From Actinomycetes bacterium (GTDB lineage Bacteria; Actinomycetota; Acidimicrobiia; Acidimicrobiales; Acidimicrobiaceae), in NCBI GenBank assembly GCA_021792075.1, contig JAJYVK010000145.1, forward strand, positions 1-5,355: 5,355 nucleotides of DNA. Direction: 5' to 3'. The notes under the pieces are model-generated. The model saw only the letters and a program-made list of their open reading frames with translations. It was not told the DNA's origin and did no database searches. A program made the translations under genes and the position numbers. Below are positions 1 to 5,355 of the stretch, piece by piece (the stretch's first letter is position 1; each line of letters opens with the position of its first letter).

Positions 1-893
1 GAATCAGAAGGCTGCTGCACAACCGATAACCCTGGTATCAACATGTCGCCCAGGTCAAAATCGTCGAAGGATATCAGCGGGATATCACGGCCCGCGAAGA
101 TCCCTAAGTCACGGAGACCACGCAAAACATGCTGTGTCGTGACCCAATTTAGGGAAAAGATGGCGTCTGCTGCGTGCCCCCGGACAACCTCTTCTTCAAG
201 CCATTCCACGGTCAAAAAGCTTTCGTGTTTGACGAAGCACTCTCTCGGCTTAAGGTTCGCTTGAGCCATCCTTCTGCGATATCCCGCTATGCGCTCCTTC
301 GAGGTATAAAGATGTGGCCGCGTACCGACAGCGACAATCCTTCGATACCCGTGCGCGATCATATGCTGCGTCGCATCGGAGGAGCTTTGGCGGTTGGTGA
401 TGATAACGGAGTCGAAGACGGAGCTCCGGACAAGCTGGTCGAAAGTAACCACAGGGATATTCGCGGGCAACACACTGCTTGACAGCCTTGGGCCGCTGCT
501 TGCCGGGGCAATGATCAAGCCGTCAATCCTACGCCGCACGAGACTTTCAATCTCAGCGCTCTCTACCTCCGGCTGGCCCTCGGAGCTCGTGATGATGAGA
601 ACATAGCCATTTGCGCGCGCTACTTGCTGAACTGCCTTAATCACCTCAATCACGAACGGATTGGCGAGGTTGGCAACGATGATACCAATTGCGCCTGATT
701 TGCGTGTCATCAGGCTCCGAGCCAGTTCATTCGGGCGATAGCCTAGCCGCGTCATAACAGCACGGACTTTGGTCACCTTTTCCTGACGGACATTTGATGC
801 CCCATTCAGGACGCGAGACGCAGTTTTCAGAGAGACCCGCGCCTCACGGGCAACATCCGCCAGGGTGGGTGCCTGCTTGCTTCGTATACGCAT
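1..893 (-). CDS. LacI-family transcriptional repressor, 3' end cut by window edge
   Basis: Translating the minus strand from the ATG at 893-891 gives 297 uninterrupted codons reaching the left edge; about 40 C-terminal residues of a usual ~340-residue LacI protein are missing. Residues 10-31 form the LacI helix-turn-helix (TLADVAREARVSLKTASRV, then LNG). The hinge helix lies at about 55-64 (NELARSLMTR, with the minor-groove leucine at L61). The rest is a periplasmic-binding-protein-like sensor domain: GAIGIIVANLANPF (67-80), RRIDGLIIAP, a PVV-x-FDQ strand, the HMIAHGYRRIVAVG and ERIAGYRRRM segments, then IPLISFDDFDLG and LSVVQQP near the edge. This start is chosen because an in-frame TAA lies at 923-921 and no other ATG or GTG intervenes. 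The ribosome-binding site is weak (GGGG 10 bases upstream, GGGAGA further away). It is divergent from the receptor gene, the usual arrangement for a local repressor. The inducer, probably a sugar, is not predictable. The family call is secure; its target being this locus is inference. Confidence 0.95.
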   Translation of the reverse strand, partial: MRIRSKQAPTLADVAREARVSLKTASRVLNGASNVRQEKVTKVRAVMTRLGYRPNELARSLMTRKSGAIGIIVANLANPFVIEVIKAVQQVARANGYVLIITSSEGQPEVESAEIESLVRRRIDGLIIAPASSGPRLSSSVLPANIPVVTFDQLVRSSVFDSVIITNRQSSSDATQHMIAHGYRRIVAVGTRPHLYTSKERIAGYRRRMAQANLKPRECFVKHESFLTVEWLEEEVVRGHAADAIFSLNWVTTQHVLRGLRDLGIFAGRDIPLISFDDFDLGDMLIPGLSVVQQPSD

Positions 894-925
894 CTTGTTG
901 GTACCCCGTCTCCCAGCTTGTTAAT

Positions 926-947
926 TGCCTGCCACAACATACAGGCA
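926..947. repeat. Inverted repeat TGCCTG-N10-CAGGCA in the regulator's leader
   Basis: Two perfect 6-base arms, TGCCTG (926-931) and CAGGCA (942-947), are separated by 10 bases. The element lies 33-54 bases upstream of the regulator's start codon, where its promoter or 5' leader should be. It could be a protein-binding site for autoregulation or a small RNA hairpin. It lacks the central CpG seen in the 1202-1215 palindrome, so it is probably not the same operator. Six-base arms can arise by chance. Confidence 0.3.
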
Positions 948-1061
948 GCCCTTCTTTCCAATCGCGCCGCCCAAAACAAGTCCGCTTGCACGTCAACAGC
1001 GTAGCACAATGAAAGCTAGAGCCTACGCAAACAATCCCCGACTGCAAGACCACCCCATCCC

Positions 1062-1072
1062 TGTCAGATCGA
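1062..1072 (+). repeat. Direct repeat TGTCAGATCGA, copy 1
   Basis: This 11-base word recurs exactly at 1116-1126, 54 bases away (about five helical turns), and with one mismatch at 1291-1301. Copies 1 and 3 remain similar just beyond the 11 bases (GATAC versus GATGC). Copies 1 and 2 lie upstream of the proposed receptor promoter, where an activator or a second regulator could bind. The function is unknown. Confidence 0.4.
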
Positions 1073-1115
1073 TACCTCCTTTCAAGGGCTTGCAAGCGGT
1101 CCTGCGGCGCGCCAA

Positions 1116-1126
1116 TGTCAGATCGA
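1116..1126 (+). repeat. Direct repeat TGTCAGATCGA, copy 2
   Basis: This is an exact copy of the word at 1062-1072. It ends 32 bases before the TTGACA of the proposed promoter. Its first five bases, TGTCA, equal one half-arm of the palindrome at 1202-1215, which may be coincidence or an auxiliary half-site. Confidence 0.4.
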
Positions 1127-1158
1127 AAGGCAAGGCGGCAAGCTGAAGCTTAATCTTC

Positions 1159-1188
1159 TTGACAAAGGCAACGGTAGCTGCATACCAT
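1159..1188 (+). promoter_or_regulatory. Candidate sigma70-type promoter for the receptor gene
   Basis: A consensus -35 hexamer TTGACA (1159-1164) is followed after 18 bases by TACCAT (1183-1188), a 4-of-6 match to the -10 consensus. An alternative -10, CATACC at 1181-1186 with a 16-base spacer, is poorer. Transcription would begin near 1195, so the palindrome at 1202-1215 would lie at about +8 to +21, a classic repression position. The perfect -35 and the operator placement support the call; the imperfect -10 and the long distance to the gene weaken it. Confidence 0.45.
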
Positions 1189-1201
1189 TCTGACCAATTC
1201 G

Positions 1202-1215
1202 TGACAGCGCTGTCA
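1202..1215. promoter_or_regulatory. Candidate LacI-family operator, perfect 14-bp palindrome
   Basis: TGACAGCGCTGTCA is a perfect palindrome with a central CpG. LacI-family operators are typically even palindromes of this length with that central step, for example the Streptomyces CebR box, which shares the AGCGCT core. It lies just downstream of a candidate promoter and next to a divergently transcribed LacI-family gene. A perfect 14-bp palindrome is expected about once per 16,000 random positions. Binding by the neighbouring regulator is inferred, not shown. Confidence 0.65.
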
Positions 1216-1290
1216 ACCTGAGATGAACTTCAGACGCACTGCGGTCGCATTTCTCACGGAGAACAACCAGGACGGTAAGCCTCCCGCAAC

Positions 1291-1301
1291 TGTCTGATCG
1301 A
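1291..1301 (+). repeat. Near copy of the direct repeat (TGTCTGATCGA)
   Basis: This differs from the copies at 1062 and 1116 by one base (T for A at position 5). Unlike them it lies inside the proposed transcribed leader. It may be chance or a degenerate third site. Confidence 0.25.
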
Positions 1302-1381
1302 TGCAAGGCTGTTCCGATGGGTTTGCGCAAAAAGCCGGCTGACCGTGCTAGACGAATATCCTTCCCCGGCGAGGGTCGGCG

Positions 1382-1429
1382 ATCTCTGAGATTCAGCGGA
1401 TCCCCGACAAGCCGCCCGAGATATCTCGG
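1382..1429 (+). promoter_or_regulatory. Palindromic leader segment with four GAGAT/ATCTC arms
   Basis: ATCTC-T-GAGAT (1382-1392) is followed by a perfect 14-bp palindrome CCGAGATATCTCGG (1416-1429), ending 28 bases before the AGGAG ribosome-binding site. The arms 1382-1386, 1388-1392, 1418-1422 and 1423-1427 are mutually complementary, so the RNA could pair locally or pair 1382-1386 with 1418-1422 and 1388-1392 with 1423-1427. The second palindrome could equally be a DNA-binding site. No known riboswitch class is recognised. Confidence 0.35.
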
Positions 1430-1456
1430 TGACCGACAAGAACAACAGGGGGAGGC

Positions 1457-1461
1457 AGGAG
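1457..1461 (+). promoter_or_regulatory. Ribosome-binding site of the receptor gene
   Basis: AGGAG lies 7 bases before the ATG at 1469 within a purine-rich stretch. It fixes the start codon, and no other methionine occurs before the signal peptide. Confidence 0.8.
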
Positions 1462-1468
1462 AAAGACA

Positions 1469-4400
1469 ATGAGGAATGGAAAGAACCAACACTCAGAATT
1501 GCGATGGCTGCTTGGAGCCCTATCCTGGCCATCTCGTCCCCGGCATCTCGCGGTGCTTCTACTCTTGGCTGTCCCACTGGTAACGCAAGTCCATGGGCAG
1601 GAGTTTCGCGCTACGATTACCGGCGAGGTGCAAGATCCCTCAGGCGCCGTGATTCAAAATGCAACCGTTACCGCTGTCAACGTCGACACAAAGGTATCCG
1701 CCTCAGCAAAAACAGATACCCGAGGCGTCTATTCGCTGCTTTATTTACTGCCGGGAATCTATACGGTTACAGCTACGGCGCCGCGCTTTCAGACCGAAGT
1801 TTACAATCGCGTCCGTCTGGATTCGGCCCAACAATTGGGTCTAAACCTGACCATGAAGCCTGGCAGCGTCTCTCAGCAGGTAGTAGTGACAGAAGGATCT
1901 GTTGAACTAGACACCGTCTCAGCCACCACCGGCGGCGTTCTTGACCAATTGAAGGTGGAAAACATGCCAACCGTCGGCCTGATGGTCTGGGATGACGTGG
2001 TTTTGACCCAGGGCATCAGCTACTCCAATAATGGGGGGCTGTTCAATCTCACGCTCAGAAACAACTCCGACAGCTATGCGGCTGCCGGAGCACAGACCGA
2101 CGAAAACGCCTTTTTTGTCAATGGCGTTCCCGTAAGCGATCAAGGGAGCTGGTACATAACTCCCAACATGGCCTCTGTTCAGCAGATGCAATCCAGTGTC
2201 ATGCCCTACGACGCGGAATATGGGCGAACCGGAGGCGCCGTATTCAACGCCAACGTCAAGGATGGCACGAACGAGTACCATGGAGCCGTCTACGACTACT
2301 ATGGCAACTCGGCCTTAAACGCGAATACCTGGGAGAATAACCTGACCGGAATTCGCAAACCTATTAACACCCGTGACACATGGGGCGCTCAGGCCGGCGG
2401 ACCGATCCGCAAAGACAAGACTTTCTTCTTTGGCTCCTACGAGCAATTCGACCAGCATGAGCCGATGGATGTCACTTCTACCGTGCCAACGCCTGCAGAG
2501 GCCAGCGGCGATTTTACAGGGAGTGGTTACACCATCTACGATCCCAATTCGACCACCTGCACGAAGACAAACGCTTCCGGCGGCTGCACCACCTACGGAA
2601 GAACCGAATTTCCCAACGATACCATCCCTGCCGGCGATATCAGCCCCATTGGCAAGGCCATTATTGACTTGTTTCCGAAGCCAACCAACTCAGCCATCCT
2701 CGACAACTACATCGTAGCCGCCCCCAACATCTACGGGTATACACAGTTCATCGGTCGGGTAGATCAAAATTTCTCGCAGAATACCCGCATGTATGGAGTC
2801 TTTTTATTTCAATACAACGATGACACGACGGGCGGCAATGGCTTCCCTGGCCTCGGATGGGATGGAGCCCATGACACCGGTACCGACTATACCGGAATCC
2901 TGGATTGGACCCATATCTTTTCACCAAACCTGGTGGCTGATCTAAAGGCCGGCTACACGCGCGACGCCACGATGAATGAAAACGGCGTTACGGTGAGCCA
3001 AAACTTTACCGCCAGCAAAGTGGGACTGACGGATCCCGCTGTGGGCACCTCGGCGCTCGGGATCATGCCGGAGATCGACATGACCGATGCGACGCAGATC
3101 TTCGGCAATACGGACAATGGGAATATGGATGCCGATGCGGACTTCTCGGGCAGCATCACTCAACTCCTCGGACGACACAGCCTCCACTATGGGGGTGAGT
3201 TTGAGGATATTCAAGCGGCTCCCACGGGTGTTCTGGGAGATCCCTACGGAACCTTCACCTTCAACTCCGCCTTCTCTCAGGAGAATCCTACGCAACCCGT
3301 CGTGGGCGAGGGCAACGAGTTTGCCGATCTGCTCCTCGGCTACCCAGCCTCCGGCAGTGTCAACTGGAATGAACCGACGTTCGTCACCGTCCACTACTAC
3401 GCTCTTTTTGTCCAGGATGAATACCACGCTCTTCCCAATCTGACCCTGAATCTCGGCTTGCGCTGGGATGTTGAATTGTCACCGCGAGACCGTCATAACC
3501 GCATCAACGCCGGCTTTTGCCTCACCTGCACCAATCCCCTCACCAGCTCTGTCAACTTTGCCGATGCCCCTGATCTCTCCAGCCCCTTGTTGGGAGGACT
3601 TCAGTTTGCCGGAGTCAATGGAGAGCCAAGCACGCCCTTTGCCGTGCAATGGAACAACTGGCAGCCAAGGATTGGCTTTAGTTGGCAACCCATAGCCAAT
3701 ACCGTTGTTCGCGGGGGCTTCGGACTCTACTATCCGTGGGAGACGCCGGATGTTGACGATATCGGCTTCAGCCAAACGACGCCCTTCACTCCTACGCTCG
3801 ACAATCCCAATCCTTATACGCCAGACAACTACTTCAACTCTGGCACACCGTATCCAGACGGCGCCACGGCGCCCACCGGATCCTCCCTTGGCCTGGAAAC
3901 CGACGCAGGGGATGGCATCTCCTACAATGACCTGCAGCGCCAGTTACGCCGCACCCAGCACTGGTCCTTTGGCGTGCAGCGCGCCTTGCCGGCCGGCATG
4001 GTGCTCGACGTAGAGTATCTGGGCACCCAAGTCCAGCATGTCCCGGTGAATATCCCTCTAGGCATTATCTCCACTGCCTTACAGCAGGCATGCTATGCGG
4101 ACCTTTCCCAGTGCGAAACATTGGTCAAGAACCCGTTCTTTGGCGTATTGCCAAGGAACACTCCGCTGGGCGCATCCCCAACCATTCCCGATTGGGAGCT
4201 GAAGCGAAGCTATCCGCTCTTCGATGGCGTCACAGAAGAAAGGGTTCCATCGGGAAGCACTCACTACAACTCTCTCAACGTCCGCGTGGAAAGCCGCGTA
4301 AAAAAATTTGATTTCATCTTCAACTACATCTACTCCAACTGGATGGATAGAGACGCTTACCTCAACGCCGGAGACTTCATCTACCCGGACTATCTCATCA

Positions 4401-4969
4401 GTGAGCTTGATAGCAACGATAGAAGAAATTCCTTGAATACGGACGCGGTTCTGCCCATACCCGGCCTTAAGCGAGGCGGACCCTTCGTGCAATATCTCAC
4501 CAAGGACTGGCTCTTCGATTCTCTCCTGCTGTGGCAGACCGGAGCTCCACTCGGCCTTCCTTCAGGCACCTTCAACTTTGGTGCGCCGGGCTGCAACAGC
4601 TACTCGCCTCCCGGAGGCCAAACGCGCGCCCACTGGTTCAATAACAACCCAGATTGCTGGACGCCCTTAGCCGACTGGCAAGCTCGGACGACACCGCCAG
4701 AGCTGGGTTATATACGTGCTCCAGGCTTCACTCAATGGAACCCCTCGATCAATCGGATCTTTCCTCTTCCTCGCCAAGGCATGTATCTTCAGTTCCGGAT
4801 GGAGGCGTTGAACGGCTCCAACCACCCCACTTGGCGCGAGCCCAGCACGGATATCGCCGACAAACCCACCTTTTCGCCGAGGACCAGTTGGACTGGCTTG
4901 GGAACTCTGCCTAACTCTCAAGGAAACACGCCGCGACAGATCATTGCGTCGGTCAAGATCGTGTTCTGA
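1469..4969 (+). CDS. TonB-dependent receptor, Oar/SusC-like, with carboxypeptidase-regulatory-like domain
   Basis: This 1166-residue outer-membrane receptor probably binds and imports a glycan fragment or another large ligand using TonB energy. A signal peptide has a basic n-region, a hydrophobic core at 27-38 (LAVLLLLAVPLV) and likely cleavage after VHG at 43. Residues ~47-133 are the beta-sandwich carboxypeptidase-regulatory-like domain (ATITGEVQDPSGAVI, then GVYSLLYLLPGIYTVTA). VVVTEG follows at ~138-143, then the plug, including VENMPTVG (163-170), FFVNGVPV (215-222), YDAEYGRTGG (247-256) and DGTNEYHG (265-272). The remainder is the barrel, with GRHSLHYGGEF (568-578), LTLNLGLRWD (658-667) and a C-terminus ending in phenylalanine (IIASVKIVF), as expected for barrel insertion. 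Length is typical of acidobacterial members. No clear TonB box is seen. All eight cysteines form four local pairs. The nearby LacI-type gene and secreted-enzyme start suggest a carbohydrate ligand; this is inference. Confidence 0.93.
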   Translation: MRNGKNQHSELRWLLGALSWPSRPRHLAVLLLLAVPLVTQVHGQEFRATITGEVQDPSGAVIQNATVTAVNVDTKVSASAKTDTRGVYSLLYLLPGIYTVTATAPRFQTEVYNRVRLDSAQQLGLNLTMKPGSVSQQVVVTEGSVELDTVSATTGGVLDQLKVENMPTVGLMVWDDVVLTQGISYSNNGGLFNLTLRNNSDSYAAAGAQTDENAFFVNGVPVSDQGSWYITPNMASVQQMQSSVMPYDAEYGRTGGAVFNANVKDGTNEYHGAVYDYYGNSALNANTWENNLTGIRKPINTRDTWGAQAGGPIRKDKTFFFGSYEQFDQHEPMDVTSTVPTPAEASGDFTGSGYTIYDPNSTTCTKTNASGGCTTYGRTEFPNDTIPAGDISPIGKAIIDLFPKPTNSAILDNYIVAAPNIYGYTQFIGRVDQNFSQNTRMYGVFLFQYNDDTTGGNGFPGLGWDGAHDTGTDYTGILDWTHIFSPNLVADLKAGYTRDATMNENGVTVSQNFTASKVGLTDPAVGTSALGIMPEIDMTDATQIFGNTDNGNMDADADFSGSITQLLGRHSLHYGGEFEDIQAAPTGVLGDPYGTFTFNSAFSQENPTQPVVGEGNEFADLLLGYPASGSVNWNEPTFVTVHYYALFVQDEYHALPNLTLNLGLRWDVELSPRDRHNRINAGFCLTCTNPLTSSVNFADAPDLSSPLLGGLQFAGVNGEPSTPFAVQWNNWQPRIGFSWQPIANTVVRGGFGLYYPWETPDVDDIGFSQTTPFTPTLDNPNPYTPDNYFNSGTPYPDGATAPTGSSLGLETDAGDGISYNDLQRQLRRTQHWSFGVQRALPAGMVLDVEYLGTQVQHVPVNIPLGIISTALQQACYADLSQCETLVKNPFFGVLPRNTPLGASPTIPDWELKRSYPLFDGVTEERVPSGSTHYNSLNVRVESRVKKFDFIFNYIYSNWMDRDAYLNAGDFIYPDYLISELDSNDRRNSLNTDAVLPIPGLKRGGPFVQYLTKDWLFDSLLLWQTGAPLGLPSGTFNFGAPGCNSYSPPGGQTRAHWFNNNPDCWTPLADWQARTTPPELGYIRAPGFTQWNPSINRIFPLPRQGMYLQFRMEALNGSNHPTWREPSTDIADKPTFSPRTSWTGLGTLPNSQGNTPRQIIASVKIVF

Positions 4970-4992
4970 CCGGAAACAATCAAGCTGCCTCC

Positions 4993-5027
4993 TGCCTGGC
5001 TGGAGCTGATAGTGATCCAGTCAGGCA
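4993..5027 (+). terminator. Strong hairpin after the receptor gene, terminator or processing signal
   Basis: TGCCTGGCTGGA (4993-5004) pairs with TCCAGTCAGGCA (5016-5027) around an 11-base loop. This gives a 12-bp stem with one G-U pair, starting 24 bases after the stop codon. Only CGTTTCGC follows, so the U-tract of a classical intrinsic terminator is nearly absent. It may be a weak terminator, an attenuator that lowers expression of the next gene, or a 3' stability element. Confidence 0.55.
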
Positions 5028-5083
5028 CGTTTCGCAAGATCCGATGCATCTCCTGATCTTTAGAAAGCTAAACAGATTCTCGT

Positions 5084-5103
5084 TCTCTTCACCGAGGAAG
5101 AGA
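5084..5103. repeat. Inverted repeat TCTCTTC-N6-GAAGAGA
   Basis: Perfect 7-base arms (5084-5090 and 5097-5103) flank ACCGAG. It lies 116 bases upstream of the downstream gene and could be a regulator site or a small hairpin. There is no independent support. Confidence 0.3.
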
Positions 5104-5206
5104 CCACCCTGTCCAACAGAAACATGATTCGGAACACACCAAGTCAATCTCCCTGCATCTTCTCTGTCGCAGCTCGTAAGTGAGCCTTCCCTGCTACATT
5201 CACTCC

Positions 5207-5211
5207 GAGGA
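5207..5211 (+). promoter_or_regulatory. Ribosome-binding site of the downstream gene
   Basis: GAGGA lies 8 bases before the ATG at 5220 and selects that start over the in-frame methionines at codons 10 and 15, which have no comparable site upstream. Confidence 0.75.
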
Positions 5212-5219
5212 TCTCCTCC

Positions 5220-5355
5220 ATGCCTTCATCTCTGGTTCCATTCCGTATGTCGTTCTTTCGCATGAGGCTGCTCCAGGCAGCCTTTTTCCTCACCTGCTGC
5301 CCAGCTTTGTCCAGTGCGCAACAGCATTACCAGTACCCGTTTCAAGATCCAGACT
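5220..5355 (+). CDS. N-terminus of a secreted protein, possibly a family 3 glycoside hydrolase (cut by window edge)
   Basis: Forty-five codons are visible before the right edge. Residues 1-33 are a Sec signal peptide: arginines at 9, 14 and 16, a hydrophobic core LLQAAFFL (17-24), and an SSA motif at 31-33 predicting cleavage before QQ. There is no good lipobox, because the residue before the first cysteine (C26) is threonine. The mature start, HYQYPFQDPD (36-45), resembles the short segment preceding the catalytic domain in acidobacterial family 3 glycoside hydrolases (beta-glucosidase or beta-xylosidase type), where a 'YPFQDP' stretch is often followed by a 'RVDDLVSRMTLEEK'-like helix. That helix would lie beyond the window, so the enzyme call rests on about ten residues. 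The gene follows the receptor on the same strand after 250 bases, consistent with one glycan-use locus. The coding call is firm; the function is tentative. Confidence 0.8.
   Translation, partial: MPSSLVPFRMSFFRMRLLQAAFFLTCCPALSSAQQHYQYPFQDPD

Larger units (their letters stand above)
894..1468. other. Divergent intergenic control region, no convincing gene
   Basis: About 575 bases separate the start of the LacI-type gene from the start of the receptor gene. Short open frames on both strands here have no recognisable domains, lack ribosome-binding sites, or overlap the real genes, so I treat the region as non-coding. It holds the promoter, operator, repeats and palindromes listed separately. 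If the promoter at 1159-1188 is right, the receptor transcript has a leader of roughly 270 bases. Confidence 0.75.
4970..5219. other. Intergenic region between receptor and secreted enzyme
   Basis: This 250-base gap holds the 12-bp hairpin at 4993-5027, a weaker inverted repeat at 5084-5103 and the ribosome-binding site at 5207-5211. I see no convincing -35/-10 pair, so whether the downstream gene has its own promoter or depends on read-through cannot be decided here. Confidence 0.6.

Noticed and set aside
43..606. Overlapping plus-strand open frames at 43-264, 174-482 and 394-606
   Set aside because: They lie antisense to the intact LacI-family reading frame, which carries clear family motifs throughout; the peptides show no domain.
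1074..1080. Perfect AGGAGGT on the minus strand
   Set aside because: No start codon at suitable spacing leads to a protein-like frame; the nearest ATG is about 15 bases away and opens nothing recognisable.
982..1099. Nine-base inverted repeat CCGCTTGCA (982-990) / TGCAAGCGG (1091-1099), including the 10-bp palindrome GCTTGCAAGC at 1088-1097
   Set aside because: A match of this length about 100 bases apart is expected about as often as not by chance in a region this size, and it has no supporting context.
1404..1440. Direct repeat CCGACAAG at 1404-1411 and 1433-1440
   Set aside because: Eight bases is short enough to recur by chance and neither copy lies in a telling position.
1118..1577. 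Minus-strand open frames of 124 and 107 codons across the control region and receptor start
   Set aside because: No domain is recognisable, they overlap each other and the receptor's ribosome-binding site and signal peptide, and they cover the promoter and operator.
2942..3427. 161-codon minus-strand open frame inside the receptor gene
   Set aside because: It is an antisense shadow of the barrel-coding sequence; the sense frame has conserved receptor motifs across the same bases.
5059..5072. Small hairpin TTTAG-AAAG-CTAAA
   Set aside because: The 5-bp AT-rich stem is too weak to call a terminator or regulatory structure.
1..5355. CRISPR arrays, tRNA or rRNA genes, insertion sequences, attachment sites
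   Set aside because: No regularly spaced repeats, cloverleaf-forming sequence, transposase frame or terminal inverted repeats were seen on either strand.

Overview
The window looks like an accessory carbohydrate-utilisation locus from an acidobacterium (Acidobacteriota, probably a Terriglobales or Acidobacteriaceae-type soil genus). The main reason is the central gene. It encodes an 1166-residue outer-membrane receptor with an N-terminal carboxypeptidase-regulatory-like domain, a plug and a large beta-barrel, the Oar-like/SusC-like architecture that is greatly expanded in that phylum. The moderate GC content and open intergenic spacing fit, but the species cannot be named from sequence alone.

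Layout, left to right. Positions 893 down to 1 (minus strand) hold a LacI-family transcriptional repressor that runs off the left edge without its last ~40 codons; I translated it codon by codon and it is intact over 297 residues. Positions 894-1468 are a ~575-base divergent control region with no convincing gene. It contains a sigma70-like promoter (TTGACA near 1159), then a perfect 14-base palindrome TGACAGCGCTGTCA with a central CpG, the layout of a LacI-family operator. It also holds an 11-base direct repeat with a third near copy, a second perfect 14-base palindrome, and a long leader of about 270 bases. Positions 1469-4969 (plus) are the receptor. Positions 4970-5219 carry a strong 12-bp hairpin with almost no T-tract, a smaller inverted repeat and a good ribosome-binding site. 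From 5220 to the right edge (plus) is the start of a secreted protein: a signal peptide followed by a short segment resembling the mature N-terminus of family 3 glycoside hydrolases.

Working model (inference): the LacI-type protein senses a sugar or oligosaccharide and binds the palindrome just downstream of the receptor promoter. When derepressed, the cell makes an outer-membrane receptor that imports or binds a glycan fragment, together with a secreted or periplasmic glycosidase that trims it. No SusD-like gene is visible inside the window. The substrate is not determinable from this sequence.
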